Shown piece by piece: positions 36,600 to 49,984 of a stretch of 64,000 bases of DNA; position 1 is the stretch's first letter, and each line of letters begins with the position of its first letter. The notes beneath the pieces were generated by a model. The model saw nothing but the letters and a program-made list of their open reading frames with translations. It searched no databases and was not told where the DNA came from. The DNA is from Dioscorea cayenensis subsp. rotundata (lineage: Eukaryota; Streptophyta; Magnoliopsida; Dioscoreales; Dioscoreaceae), in NCBI RefSeq assembly GCF_009730915.1, contig NC_052489.1, forward strand, positions 30,683,916 to 30,747,915, given 5' to 3'. The translations under genes and the position numbers were made by a program.

Positions 36600-37430
36600 C
36601 TAGAGGAATAATTTCCTGTGTTTTCCATTTGCAAGTTGGCAGAGACCGTCGTATGCAACCGCATCTGCAAGAGAAATGTGCTTTAGAATCACCAGCGAAA
36701 TTAATAGCGATAATGTATCTGCCATATGGATGCCACATTAGAAGAGTAAGGTGCTAGGAAACATTTAACTGGTTTCATGATATTTAAGCATAATATTTCA
36801 GAATGGTAAGAATCAAAACAACCACTTGACATACAGCAAGAACTTTACAAAGATAATTCAGTCATGATGACTCCTCACTTTATACGAATCATAAAACCAT
36901 CAACTCTCTGATAAGAAAGTAAAGTGCTAAGAAACATTTAACTGGTTTTATGATATTTAAGTATAATATTTTAGAATGGCAAGAATCAAAACGACCACTT
37001 GACATACAGCAAGAACTTTACAAAGATAATTCAGCCATAATTCCTCACTTCATACGAATCATTAAACCATCAACACTCTTATTAAAAAGTAATCAGAAAG
37101 GAAGCATGCAAATGAAACCTGTGTAAAAATTGCATAAAAGGATAGAGAAGCATTAGAAGAGTTGAAACTATTACCAAAATTCTCGCCCAGGTCAGTGGAA
37201 ATTTCAGCGCGAATGGACTGGTTTCCATCAGCAATTCCGATAACCTCCACAAAGTGTGACAAAGGAAAGGCCGGAGAACCCTTCACGGTTAACTGCTGCC
37301 CATCAGTTGATTTTCCCACAAGCACACCACCTTCATTTCGTATTACCTGCACCACTGCCCGAACCCTCCTTCCTGTGTACATCTTAATAAGTTCCGCATT
37401 AGCAAAGACTGCAGGACTCGATGTATCCAT
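36600..37430 (-). CDS. RPA3: Replication protein A 14-kDa subunit (RPA3), 106 aa
   Basis: Two coding exons: 37175-37430 and 36600-36664 (321 nt). The protein begins MDTSSPAVFANAELIKMYTG and has the single OB fold of RPA3, with GRRVRAVVQVIRNEGG and HFVEVIGIADGNQSIRAE. It ends GLCQLANGKHRKLFL. RPA3 is the smallest subunit of the single-stranded-DNA-binding trimer used in replication and repair. Length fits plant homologues (about 105-110 aa). ATG 37430 lies four bases after an acceptor TTCTGCAG, so a 5' UTR intron is likely; its donor GTAAGCCC is near 38071 and the non-coding exon near 38072-38160. The coding intron (36665-37174) carries a 173-bp tandem duplication. Confidence 0.95.
36738..37080. 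repeat. 173-bp tandem duplication inside RPA3 intron
   Basis: GTGCTAGGAAACATTTAACT at 36751 recurs as GTGCTAAGAAACATTTAACT at 36924. Similarity continues through TTGACATACAGCAAGAAC and TACGAATCAT, with scattered substitutions and a small indel near the end. Two copies stand head to tail, diverged by roughly 10 percent on inspection. Confidence 0.9.
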
Positions 37431-38229
37431 TTTCTGCAAAAGCATAAAATGTATCATGTTTAAGCATCAGGAAAATATTTAAATAGATGAAAGAACAAGC
37501 AAAGCAAATATCTTCATATCATTAAACATAACAAAGCAGCCAAAACTTGAATATAAAGACCAAGACAATGAAAATGGATTTACATTAAACCTAGACAAAG
37601 AAAATTGCAGACAAATACATGGAAACATACATAAATACAAGTTTATCCAAACCCTAATATTTGGCCACCTAATCTACGGCGAAATCCAAGCATAGGCTTC
37701 ACAGGAATTACACCCACATCTCCAAGGAAGCCCTAAATTTAAGAAATTTTCCCAAAATTAATCAGTACATAGAACGATGAAAAGAAGTTTGCTTTCTGAT
37801 AATCCAAACTCTGATTTCGCCAGATCACCAACTCAAACCCTAAAATCCCTTCCTCTACGAAACTATCTTCAAGAAATAAACCAAATTGCGTGACATCCGA
37901 ACACCAAATGGAACTCAGCACGACAAAGCAAAAATATAACCAAAAAAGAAAGAAAAGAAAGAAAAAATCAGATCGAAGAACACAGATAAGATACTAGGGT
38001 TTGTGCTAAAACCCTTAAAGACGAGATCATCATCTAGAAATACTAGAGAAAGATCGAAAACTAGGGCTTACCCGGTGCGTCAAAGGAGTGAATCAGATCG
38101 AGTGGTGGAGGAGAGAATTAGGGCAGGAAGCGAGATTAGGGTTTCTTTGGTTGTGCTTTTATAGCAAGAGAAATGGCGGGAAATATCACGAGCGGGGGTG
38201 ATCGGGTCTGTTATTTCAAGCTCGGTGGT

Positions 38230-39780
38230 TCAAATCAGGGTTAATGGCTGCTCTTTTTATTAAAAAAAATTCATTGTGGTTTGAAATATTTACAAAATTA
38301 ACCAAAAAAAAAGTTTTAACTTAAATAGGCAAAATCACAATTTTATTTAAAAACTAACTTATGACATAAAAATATATATTTTTTTTTAAATTTTATTAGT
38401 TTTTTTTTAAATTCTGCTAAATAAAAAAATTTAAATTTTAAAAATCAAACAAAATCATGTTGAAAAACCATGTTTTTTTATACCACAGAGTGACTTTTTA
38501 TATGAATGGACAATTTAACCCTATTCAAAATAACAAAATTAACACTTTTTTTTTATAAATCTGAGAAATCACACATCATACAATCAGAAAAATCACATTC
38601 TTTATTTTGCAAATCTCTAGAAACCGCATAGAGTTTTTCCTTTTTATTTATTTTATTTGTTTGTTTTATTTGTTTTTTTTAATAGAGTGGTGTAAATTGT
38701 AATTGAGTTTTTTTTTATTTCTAAATAATAATTAGGCTTTTAATAATAACCCAAGAATGTATGACCTCGCAGGCGTACATATGCGAGAATACAATATCAC
38801 AAAAATTCAAACTCTCACCGCTCCGCACATTATACAAAAAGACCCATATTAATGCTTCTAACCACTTGAATCAAATGATTTTGACTCATTCATTTTAAGA
38901 ATTTATGAAATTTGTCAACTTTCTTTTTCACTCTACGTGCATTACATAAACTACTTTCATATCAATTTTCCTTTTTTCATATTTTATCTACACATTTTAT
39001 TAAAAAAAAATTAAGAATAAAATTTGAGAAAAAATTATAATGCAAAGTTAGGCATCTAAACTAGCTACAAAGAAAACCTGTTCAACTAAGAAAAGTAAAT
39101 TAAGTGAAATTTTAAGCAAATAAGCAAAAATTTTCAATGGATTTTTTGAAAAAAAAAATTCAATGAATTTGTAACAGTGAACTCGTCTGCCTCTAAAAAG
39201 AACTGTTGGACTTCAACAAGAAAAGAAAATAATGGTAATTAATTCGCTAGCTCTTCAAAATATAATGCCATATAGTTATAAATAACAAATAAAGTATTTA
39301 TATCTAATACGAAGTTACAGCAACTGAAAATTCACCTTTTAGGAAATCCTTTCAAGCCTCTCAATTTCTTTCTTTTCTTGGCACTGCTAGAATCTTTCTA
39401 GATTTAATTCCTCAAAGTTATGAAGCATTAAACCAGAACTAAATATTGACATTCTTTTACCTTTTTTCCTTTCCGCAATTAATTAGATAATTTGTTTAAT
39501 GGCTTAATCTAACACACTAAGCACAGCTAACTGCTTTTGGCTAAAGAGCACATGATCTAGTACCATACAACAATTGTAATCATAATACATTTTCCTTATT
39601 CATAAAAATGCTGTTTTCTTCAGGAAATTAAAGAGGTTGTCTAAACGAAGTAAACATAATTCTCACTCTATTCTCTTTCTTACCAAGATAAGACTTCCTT
39701 ATGATATAAGGAATAATATGAGATCTAGTTCCACACATCCCATTGATGATTAGCAGATGATTGATTAGCAGAAAAAATAA
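38230..39780. other. AT-rich spacer
   Basis: No gene seen. Contains a SINE-like remnant near 38745-38890 and many A/T runs. Confidence 0.55.
38745..38890 (-). mobile_element. SINE-like remnant
   Basis: On the minus strand it contains GCGGTGAGAGTTTGAATTTT, which matches the B-box neighbourhood of the SINE at 13093-13316 (GTGGTGAGAGTTTGATTTTC). This suggests the same or a related family. Ends are unclear. Confidence 0.45.
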
Positions 39781-39812
39781 CTTAATGTAGATGTGGATGA
39801 ATCTCCACTTAC

Positions 39813-41693
39813 TTCGGAAATGAGATCACCTTCCCCACCCCAGCTGGTTCCACACTTCTCATTAATGAATTTGACAAAGTCATCTGATTCACTGTTGTTC
39901 TCTGCGTAAAACTTGAGTGTAGGATAGTCAATGAATCAATGAACAAACCTGAGCATACTGTTCAGAGCACAACAGATTGAAAAGACAAACATAAGAGTAC
40001 ATTGTCTAACAGGTTAAAAGTTAAAAAGAAAATCAAACAATAGCAACATGATTATATAACCCATTTTCAGCTGAATCCATGTATTTATCCACATCAAGAT
40101 TTGCAATTATAACATCTTGATCTGGTTTGTATGCTGTAGTGAGGTTTTCATATATCTGTGAAGAACAGAAGAAAATATTATTTGAGCTATAAAAGCATCA
40201 AGCTCATGCTCAAATATCAGAAAAAATATATATATCAAGCTACTCACAGGAGCAAGGCTCTTGCAGTGTAAAGAAACAAAAAAACATGGAATAGTTAAAA
40301 ATTCACAGCAATGATAATACAGCAAGAAAGCTACACACAATGAGATATTTAAACTATACAGATGAACCTAAAGAAGACAAATTAACTCACCATGGCATAT
40401 AGAAGCACTCAGTCAGTCAATACAACTACACTGGAAGGAATCAGAGCCACTTCCTCATTTGTTCCAGTATAAAAGAACCCAGTGCTATGTTAAACAGGGT
40501 CAACCTTCTACAAGACTGATATAAATGGTAAATGGTAAATGGTAATTTGATATTGGAAACAGAATCATAATCAGTGGATTAGTTAAAATAAGCAAAACAA
40601 TTAAGAACATTCCAGGACAGTACCTCCTTCATTATTTACAAACTCAGCAAGTCCCTTAACGGTACCATGGCTGTAATATCTTTTATGAACATAATGATCC
40701 ATGCAGAAATCATAATACATAAAAAGCGTAGAGAATGGCAATATATCGCAATCACTAGTTCGGTTGCAAGGACTTTTGGGAACCACGCAATTGTTGGCAC
40801 TCACATGCCATGATACTTGCTGCGTAGACTCTCGTACTCAACATAGTCCACCTCAAAGGAAAAAGAAATAAATGACAGAGAAGAACACATGATGAACATT
40901 GCTCTTCATCATGAAAAACTCATGGCTGAAATAATTAAACACGGACGAGTTACATCAATGCACATGCGTAAAGTTTATGTCTCAATGCACCCGTGTCCTC
41001 ACTGTACATGAACTAAAATTCAAACTTAACTCTACAGCAATAACGCAAACACTCTATACAACGAACCCGAAACCAATAAACCCAGCGCTCGTTGGCCAAT
41101 CCGGTAAATCAATGCCCACAGTACACATGATGTATTATATTTAAGAGTGAAAAAAGAGTTTACCTTCCCGGTCAAAATGGATTTTACTCATGTTCAATAT
41201 CAAGCTTCTCACCATACTGATAGAAATACACAAGTAAAACAACATCCCTGTCAGTAAAACCCCCACCGACCCAAAAAAAAAAAGAATTTTTATGCTTGTG
41301 CTAAGTAAATACTGATGGAAATACAAAAGGAGCATGATTTCAAATAAAAACAGCATCTTTCATCAAAACACAGAGAAGAACATCATTCAAATAAACACAT
41401 ACAGGAAAAGAATCAGTTTCCCCTAAATTTTAGAGAAATTTACATGAGATCAAATTGAAAGTAAAATCTATGAAATAAGCCTATGGGATTCAACCCTAAG
41501 CATCACAAATCTCGTATAAACTGCAGGAAATCGGATTGAAACTTCAGTAAAAGGGGAATGTAGATGAAACAAACGAGCTGAATGATAGCTAATTACCGGG
41601 GCGCCGTAGAAATTGACAAGAGGACAACGACGTCATCGTCCACCAGCGCTAGCACAACAATGAGAGCAAGGGCTAGGGTTAGGGTTCCATTCT
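39813..41693 (-). pseudogene. Decayed protein disulfide isomerase (PDIL2-like) gene
   Basis: Exon-like islands follow the order of a plant PDIL2 gene on the minus strand. Near 41693-41599 is a hydrophobic leader LALIVVLALV followed by DDDVVVL and NFYGAP. Near 40680-40620 is GTVKGLAEFVNNEGGT. Near 40275-40250 is HCKSLAPV. At 40140-40032 is YENLTTAYKPDQDVIIANLD. At about 39935-39813 is YPTLKFYAEN, later DDFVKFINEKCGTSWGGEG and DLISE before a good donor GTAAGT. The first thioredoxin core is missing. The second active site reads SLHC instead of CGHC. The leader is out of frame with its only nearby ATG, and the expected final exon (AGIVESLDALVKEF-like) is not found. Intron remnants survive, so it arose by segmental duplication rather than retrotransposition. 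Confidence 0.75.
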
Positions 41694-41759
41694 AATCTGA
41701 GATCACTCCGTTCCTCTCGGGTTTCAAGCTGAAAGCACGCTTGAGCCAGTGATGAGCGA

Positions 41760-42565
41760 GGGAAACAATGAAAATGTGCTCTATTATTTTATATTTTTTA
41801 AAAATCAGAAATTATATTTTAAATATTTAAAATTAAAAAAAAATGAAAGACTTTTCCGGGATTTAAAATTATCTATCAAAATATTTTTATAATTAATAAT
41901 AATTTAAAAAAAAATCCTAACATTGAGGAGTAAGAGGAAATAATAACACTAATTTTATATTTAAAAAAATAATAAATATATAATGATTTTCTCTTATACC
42001 TAATAGACAATGATATTTTTTACAATCATTTATTTCTTATCATATGTTCTAAATTATTGTTTAAATAAAAAGGTTCCAAATATTCTTATTCTTAAGATTA
42101 AGATGAGACTTTCACGATGACCAAACCTCAATAATTAAGATGGGACTTTTAAGATGACCAAACTTCAATAATAGAGATCGTGAGATTGACTAAAATAACA
42201 CCCAATACAACTAATATAGAAATATTGAAAAAAAATAGATTGTTTTTCTTTTATTCCTGTCTGTTTTTTCTTTGTTTTTGTTTCTTTTTTTCCCACGTTT
42301 GTGGATTTCTCTATTTTTCCTCGTTGTAATCTTTTTTCTCTTTTAATAAATATGATTTATCATTTTTTTTAAAAAACCTTGTTAAACCCCTTTAAATAAA
42401 ACTATGTTTTTTTAATTAATTTATTAATTTATTTATTTACAAGGTGGACAAGTGATTAATAGTTAAACATATCAGTGTACTGATTTTTGCCTGACTCTTT
42501 CTGTATTATATCATTCCAAATAATCTTTTTATGAAATATTATTGATGCATATGGCCAATAATTAA
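41760..42565. other. AT-rich spacer
   Basis: Very A/T-rich. It includes an imperfect repeat of a GATGACCAAAC..CAATAAT phrase near 42115 and 42153. No gene seen. Confidence 0.55.
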
Positions 42566-42567
42566 TA

Positions 42568-42568
<1 letters not shown>

Positions 42569-42608
<40 letters not shown>
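42569..42608. repeat. AAT trinucleotide microsatellite
   Basis: About 13 AAT units just downstream of the MYB gene. Confidence 0.9.
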
Positions 42609-42838
42609 GCTAGCTAGAGAAGCTCTTCCTGATCTCATCCATGAACTCAAATAGGCATTGCAAACTATCCACAAACAATTCACAAAGACCAAAGTCTCCT
42701 TTGCTGATCAACAGCAGAAAAACATGCATGATTATTCCTACAATGGCAACACTGCAACTTACAATAATACAAAAGGGTAGTCCTGCCTCTACATAACAAA
42801 TTATCTTCAATAAACTCACATCATTAAATTAAACACTC

Positions 42839-44409
42839 TCAGATAAGCCAATTAGTGACAGACTGTTCTTGCAACAATAACTCATCACTTCCACAATCCC
42901 ACATCCATGGTTCATCCCAAAACTCCATTCCCCAACAATCAACCAACTGGTCTATATTCATGGACTTAACTTCATCTTCATTAATCCCCAACCATTTTCC
43001 CACTCCCCATTCTTTCACACCATTATCACTCTCTTCACTTGTCACAAGTGATCCACACTCCCTCTCCTCACTTGAGTTGTTGTTCATCTTTCCATTTTGA
43101 TCCTCTTGTGGCACCACCACTTCATGACCAGTACTTCTTTCAGTGCTTTGATCCAATACATTAATATTGCTCTCACTTTGGACTAGAGAAGAAGAAGATG
43201 ATGATGATGATGTTGTTGTTGTTGTTGTTGTTGATGATGATGGTAATGATTCAGGCTTTTTGTTGTCCTTTCTCTTAATCTTCTTAACATTTGATGATTT
43301 GCTCTTTTTCTTAAGTTTTTCATTGTCTGAGATCAGAATTAGATCAGAGTCATTGAACCTCTGTAACTTCCTACTCAGATGAGAGTTCCAATAGTTCTTG
43401 ATTTCATTGTCTGTTCTTCCTGGAAGATGACTTGCTATCAATGACCACCTACACATATGCATTAGACCAAGATTAATTCAAATGCTAATAATAATAATAA
43501 TTATAATTATAACATAATGTTTAATAATAACATCACATGTGTACTTGGCGTGAAAAGCGAGAACAAGTTCAATCATGCAAGTTGGCTAATTGGAATACCA
43601 CAGTAAAATATAATATATTTTTATTTCACTATTATCCAATAAAAAGGTTACACGTCAGCACAAGATTTGTCCTAACGTGGGGCCCAGATATTCCTGCATG
43701 GATTTGACGATGGCTGGGAGATACACAGTAAACAGAGAGAGAGAGAGAGAGGGTTCACAGGGATCTCATCAACGGTGGACACCAGTCCCAAGTACTCACG
43801 TGGCTATTAGTACGGATTAACACGTGTGGAAAAAACCAAGGCCCATCTCACTGGATTAATTTGTCGTCTAGTGTTTCATCATAAGCTTACAGACCCACCA
43901 TTCAATGTCTGACACTATACATACATAATTAATAATTTCTTCTCTACTTTTTTTTTTTTAATTATTTTTTTTCTTTCTAAATTTACTCTTTTTTAATTTC
44001 TAAAACAAGAATGCTCTAACAAGAAATAAGATTGCATACCTGTTTCCAAGAGTAGTATGGAGTTTAACAATGGCTTCTTCTTCTTCTCTAGAGATGTTTC
44101 CTCTTTTCAAATCAGCTCTCAAGTAGTTAATCCACCTCAGTCTACAACTCTTGCCACATCTCAGCAATCCTAGTAAAAGTTTCACACAAACATAAAAGAT
44201 CAATGACACTGTAAATATATCATAAATCACCCTTTAACAACAGTAAAAATAAGAAGAAGAAGAAGAAGAAAGGTACCAGCATTCTTAGGCAGTGACCTCC
44301 ATGATCCTTCACCATGCTCTGCAATGTACTTCACAAGCTTCTCATCTTCCTCTGTTGTCCACCTCCCTCTCTTCAACCCAACTTTCTCACAGCATGGTGC
44401 TCTTCCCAT
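42839..44409 (-). CDS. R2R3-MYB transcription factor (290 aa), flavonol-type R2R3 domain
   Basis: Three exons, 44277-44409, 44040-44169 and 42839-43448 (873 nt), with the phase-1 and phase-2 introns standard for plant R2R3-MYBs. The domain starts [20 protein letters not shown], with the R2 tryptophans in place. R3 runs through [20 protein letters not shown] to [14 protein letters not shown]. It most resembles subgroup 7 (MYB11/12/111, regulators of flavonol synthesis), but I do not see the subgroup's GRTxRSxMK box, so the subgroup is uncertain. The C-terminal half is disordered, with Thr/Ser runs encoded by trinucleotide repeats. It ends in an acidic, Trp-rich stretch ([15 protein letters not shown]) that could activate transcription. 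The leader carries a GATGGA repeat (44477-44508). Confidence 0.93.
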
Positions 44410-44476
44410 CTTCTTCTCCCCTGCTCTTTCTCTGTTACAAGCTTTTGATACAAAAGATGATAAAGAGGTTCAGAAA

Positions 44477-44508
44477 GATGGAGATGGAGATGGAGATGGA
44501 GATGGAGA
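44477..44508. repeat. GATGGA hexanucleotide repeat in MYB leader
   Basis: About five units, reading CCATCT on the MYB coding strand, 70-100 nt upstream of its ATG, so probably in the 5' UTR. Confidence 0.85.
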
Positions 44509-44599
44509 CAGAGACAGAGAAAGAGAGGAATGCTACTAAATATAATCAAGTTGCAACCAAGCATGTGTGACTTGGCCTTTAAAAGGACAACAGTTTAAG

Positions 44600-47500
44600 A
44601 GGAAATAAACTTGTGGGTTTTTACGGTGCCAAATTTGTCCACGATTCAAATGCCACACAGGCCCTGGCGGCCGAGACTCTGGGACCCAACCTTTGCCATC
44701 CATGCACTTCATAATAGTAATTTTTTTATTTTATTTGCTTTATCTGAGATGAACGATTAGACCGCTAAAATAGACATGAACATATGTAATCTTAGCGAAG
44801 TAAATATAAGCATGTTCATATACATGCTGATACTGAAACAATTTGTACATAACCACCATTTATACTTTTAGAAATATACCATCATCTGTAATTCAAACTC
44901 TCATCACTTGTCAAAAGTTCTAATGAAAATCCGACTATCACCGGACCACTTAATCATTAGTTAATGCTCTTCATTTCATTGTTCACATTTGACACCATCC
45001 TCCTACTACTGCACATCAATTGAGAGACAAAACACAAGGCTCTGTTTGAAAGTTGCTTTTGCAACATTATTGTACTTGCAATCAGCTGGCCAGCCCATGG
45101 CTTGTCATGATCCACAAGTTGAAAATGTCAAAATCATTCTGTATCCTCAAAATAAGCTGCAAAAAAGCTTTGTGTAGAGAACATAGAATCAATTTTAGAG
45201 TGTCTGTTTCTGAAGAGATTGATGATTTTAAGCAATGAAAATGAAATAAAAGAACAAAATAAAATATATATAAAAAAAAAAAACCGGTACATTGATATAG
45301 AACACTTGCCTTGTCATATATGAACATATAGCTATTTCTATTTTTTTCTTCTCATCCATCTTTGCATATACAAACACACATAAAGACATATATTCTGGTG
45401 CATGGTCAATTTAAAAATATATATCCACATAAATTGTAAACATTTATACTTAAACGTCAATTTAGCTGAATAGTTTTTGTATGTTTGGTTTGAGTCTTTG
45501 AGAGATAAGCTAGTGTTGTCCAAATAGTTAAGAGAAGCAGCTATTTTCTTCCAGGAAATAATTAAAAACGAAACTCTTAAAAAAAAAGGACAAAGATTAG
45601 GAAATCTGAGTTTATAAAAACAATAAATACAAATGTGAGTTTTCATCAATGTGTTCTTCCATGGCTGAAGCTCTAACACGCTCAAATGTACAAATACATA
45701 CATCAACTGCAAGTTGTGAATCATTACAGTTAGTTCACAGGTTCTTGTCAAGCTTTCATGGTCTAATGATCAACAACGTGGTGTACTAATACCTCACATT
45801 TCAATTCACTCATCATCAATATTTCCAAAACTGTGTAATTGTGAAAGAGAGAGACACTGTATTTAAAAAAAAAAAGAAAAAAAAAGCATTGCAAGCTATA
45901 CATTAAAGCAAAGTCTTCACAATTTTTAGTTCTAGCAATATGTTTAAGAACATAAAGATCTAATGCACACCCTGGAGACTGGAGTGTCTCTCCATGAGGC
46001 ATTTTTCTGTCCATGAAGGACCTGAATTTTCAGGACACCCTTTCCATCAGTGCAAGGTCACTAGCAAAAACACTCCCTTTCATGAGCTACAGTGACACTA
46101 GACAGGATCATCAAATGTTGTTCTCAATCGTTTGGGGAAATTTAATTCAAGACCAACAAAGATTGATCATGCATATCAACTAGTTTTTTTTTTTGTTTTC
46201 AGAAAAAAAAAAGGTGGATAAACTACATTCATTAAAAATAAATAGATCAGTTCTCTTTTGTCTTATAGCATATAAATAAAATCAACGTTTTAATCACTGC
46301 AATTATAATGAAGTTGACATCATACCTACTATTCTTTTTTTGCTACTTCCAAGTCAAGTAAACATATTTATTTTTATATATTTATCTCATTGTCTACATC
46401 AGTAATTAAGACAGAAAAAAGACTCCAGTTGAAATACTTGCTTACTTCTTCCAGACAATTGTTTCAGTATTTGCAAATTATATATATTCAGAAAATGGGT
46501 TTATTGCATTGCTTTCATTATTTTGAGAGTTGTAGGACAAGGTATACTCAAACCTCTGACCCCTGCTCTCTATAATACACACGACTTTCAATTCCACTCA
46601 ATGTACATAATATTTAACATTCTGAGGACCTGGTCCCCTTCCTAAAGGGACCAATGGATGGTTGATGGTTCAAGGAATTTAAAAATAAGTAGACAAGTGG
46701 AGTAATTTTTTTTTTTATTTGTTTCTTTTTGTTTTTTTCATTTGGAGCAGGTGTTGTCCACTTGGCAAAACGTGAACCAAAATGCAAGAGAAACAATAGT
46801 TTTCAGGACTATATTTTGAAATCAATGTAATCAATGCAAAGCATTGAATGAGCAACCTAATCTCATTCCAGAACTCTCTCTATTCATCTACTGAATTGTG
46901 AACAAAATCTAAATGTAATAACGCCCTCTTCCTCAGGACATGAATCTTGTTGAGCCAGTTCATCATCTTTAAGACTGATTCAAAGAAGATAATGCAATGT
47001 CTATAAAAAAAAAAAACATGAGAGTCACATTCTAAAGAGCTTCCTAATTATTTTATAGTGAAAATTTCAAGATTTTTCCACTATGATTAACACCTAAAAT
47101 TCTTAGCACTTGGCAGACAGAATTTCAGTCCTATAATGCCTGTTTCTGATGAAGGTACAATAATCTTCAGCTTTTCACATTGCATGCATTCACAACAATG
47201 CTACCAAGTTATAAAACCAACTTTCTTGATATTCTCCAGGGCACTCACATTATATCTTAAAAAATTTCCTTATATGGACACCTACTAGTTCACAAGTCAC
47301 AAAGCTATACATATTACCTACACATCCATGTTCCCAAATTAGTTTCTTCTTCAATGGCTTCCATTATTGACACTTTTGAAAAACATGTAAGAACGGCAAA
47401 TTCAACCCAATAATTTGCATGTGTTTCATCTTGTATGAGTGATACATGATGATTATCAGTTTACGCTCGGCTGCTCCAATTGTTTTAGTCATACAACTAA

Positions 47501-49980
47501 GTGGAGTAGTCTATGAGTGCAAGCAATTAAGTCTTTAACAAAGACCAACTACAGAAGTAATTAAAAAAAAAAATCATAAATTGAAGAAGACAAAGGAATA
47601 TTATTTGGAAATAAACAATTCAGGCAACCTTTTGCCACAGTTTTCATGTGTTTCTTCATAAGAGTGATGGATGACAATTAACTTTTCATTATTGAATGCA
47701 GAACCCAGCCAATGATGCAGTTGTTTATAAAAAAAACAAAGATGGCATCATGCAGCCACATGCGGTTGTGCAACAGTAAAAAGATAAAGAAAAGCTGTAA
47801 ATTAGAGGAAAAGAATTCCTTAATGTCAGATAATGAATCACTATCGAAGAATATATAAATGCATGTTTTTGAATCTCTGTGACATGTGGCTGGTTTTTAA
47901 TTTATTTTTTATGGTAAGTCTAAACTTTCTGTTTTTGTATATAAATGTGAGCAAGTTACAAACTCCCAGTTTTTGGGAAAGATTCAAATCCTTGACTTTT
48001 TATTTGAGAGAAAATAAAATACTAACTCTTTTAACTAAAATAGAACAATTTACATTCAGAATATCAACCCAACCATAATAAATCAGTTAGGTGGCTAATA
48101 ATTGTTCTAAATTACAATGTCTGTGCAACGAATGTGAATAATTAATGAATCTAAACATCTCATGAGCATTGAATTGAGTCTGTCAAATGATAAAGAAGAG
48201 AAATTGGACAAAAAAATTTTAATTTAATTTTTAAAATATTCCAGATTAAGACAATATAGAAAAGTAGCAATAAGTGTGCACCTAGAAAGACAGTGATTGG
48301 ATACTGTTGAATAAAGTATATGCTGTTCCATTGGTCCCATCTTGCTCCAAATCTACAAAGAACAAGGCTTGTCTGCAGATGATGCCACAGAATTCATGTA
48401 AAGCAATGTCCTCAAAAGCAAAATCATTTTTAATTTAAATTAGAAATCCACATTCATTGCAAAACATAAGTTGCTCAATAACAACCATTTGTGGTAAAAA
48501 AAAAAAAAGAGTGTAAAATTTACCATTGAAGTTGTTCCAATCCTTCTTTGCTGCCTTTGATTTAGAATATGTAGTAGTTCAGCAAAGGTGGATCAAAAAT
48601 CCCTTTTCCATCCCTATACTTTCCAGTTTGAATGCAGAAAATAAGGTAAAAAGTGAACTGGAAACATGCATTTGCATCTGTTTGATGAAATGCCTGGCTG
48701 TATGTGTGGCCTTTGGCTTTAGCAAGTCAAATGAAATTTGTTAACCATTGGATAATCTAATTGTATGACACAATAGTGTAAATGAGAGAGCAAAGATTCG
48801 AATACTTCTTTAGGTAATATTGTTCTATACTGTACATGCATCGTACACTTTGAAGATTTAATACTATTCACAGGCTTAAGTGTGGGGTTGTAAAAGAAAT
48901 ATTGATTTCATCGTTCAAGAATTACAGAGTAGTTGATTGATTTTTTTTTTAAATATAAAAATAGATTAATTACAGTTTATTAAAAAGTAAAAAATAGTTA
49001 CATATGATAATAAGGGAAAAGAGGAAATAGATAGGCAATAAAAAATAAGAAAAAACGAAAACCAAAATATATAAGGCCTAGTAAGAAATGAGGCCACATA
49101 ATCCACAGTAAATGAAGATAAGGCCGAAATAGAGATAAAATCATCACTCGATAAAGATTAAGTATGGCACTAGGAAACAATTAATCATTATGGAGCAAAT
49201 CTTTTTGTGCAATTTAACTCTGTAGTTGGGTTTGAAGTTGTACATTGTCTCTTTGAGCTTTGTGGACGTATTCAAAATGTCAACACTATGTTTAATAGCG
49301 ATGCTGCAGTCCTCCAACTCAAGCATCACTTTATTATTTATTTTATAAGGTTTTCTTCAATTAACACTTAATTATTTATCTTAGAAGATTTTCTTTTTTA
49401 AGTTATTATGTACATTTATGCCATAAATAAAAAAACTATTGTGAGGAAAAAGATATTTGTAATTAGTAAATCACATTAAATATTAAAGAATGAAATGATC
49501 AATTTTGAAATTTGATGATATTTATTATGGAAAACAATATTAACGTTCACAAAAGTTGTTTTCTCGTACAGATTAAGCAAAGATTGGTCCAATTTTTTAT
49601 TACATTAAGATAAAAAAAAATCATGTGAAAAATGAATTGATTTGATGAAATAAATTATAAATTTTTTGCTTTGCTAAAAAATTTTAATTGGTTATTATTA
49701 TTATTATTATTATTTTTTGTTATTGGTCTAATGTTATGACACAAAAGTATTAAGATGAAAACTAATAGTTTAAATCATTCCATAACAGTATTATTTTTAT
49801 ATTATTTATATGATGTACATTTGAATTTAATATTGTTTATTAATATTATTCACGAGTTCGAGTGGATCTCTTATAAAAAAAAATGGTGGTTCATAAATTA
49901 TATAGTGCACTTGGGTCCTTGACTATCCTTTTATAAGTCTTTAAATGAAAATCACTTGTTGCATATTTGTAAAAACAAAA
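44600..49980. other. Long AT-rich spacer without recognisable genes
   Basis: Scattered short frames show no family resemblance. It contains a retroposon-tail fragment at about 46200. A sequence resembling the SINE B-box region (TAATTCAAACTCTCATCAC) lies near 44890. Several AAATTCGAATC-like relics lie near 47970 and 48795. A segment at about 45960-46130 is less AT-rich and could be an unannotated non-coding exon, but nothing identifies it. Confidence 0.5.
46198..46240 (-). mobile_element. Truncated retroposon tail (GGTGGATAAAC family)
   Basis: A run of ten A precedes GGTGGATAAACTACATTCAT and TAAAAAT. The same core occurs at 52321 and, changed, at 32392. In the reverse orientation it reads as a 3' end (TTTATCCACCTTTTTT) like those of plant non-LTR retrotransposons. 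No target duplication seen. Confidence 0.5.
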
Positions 49981-49984
49981 AAAA

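Noticed and set aside
45763-46014. Possible exon reading MDRKMPHGETLQSP on the minus strand
   Set aside because: No recognisable family, no convincing flanking exons; at most a non-coding transcript.
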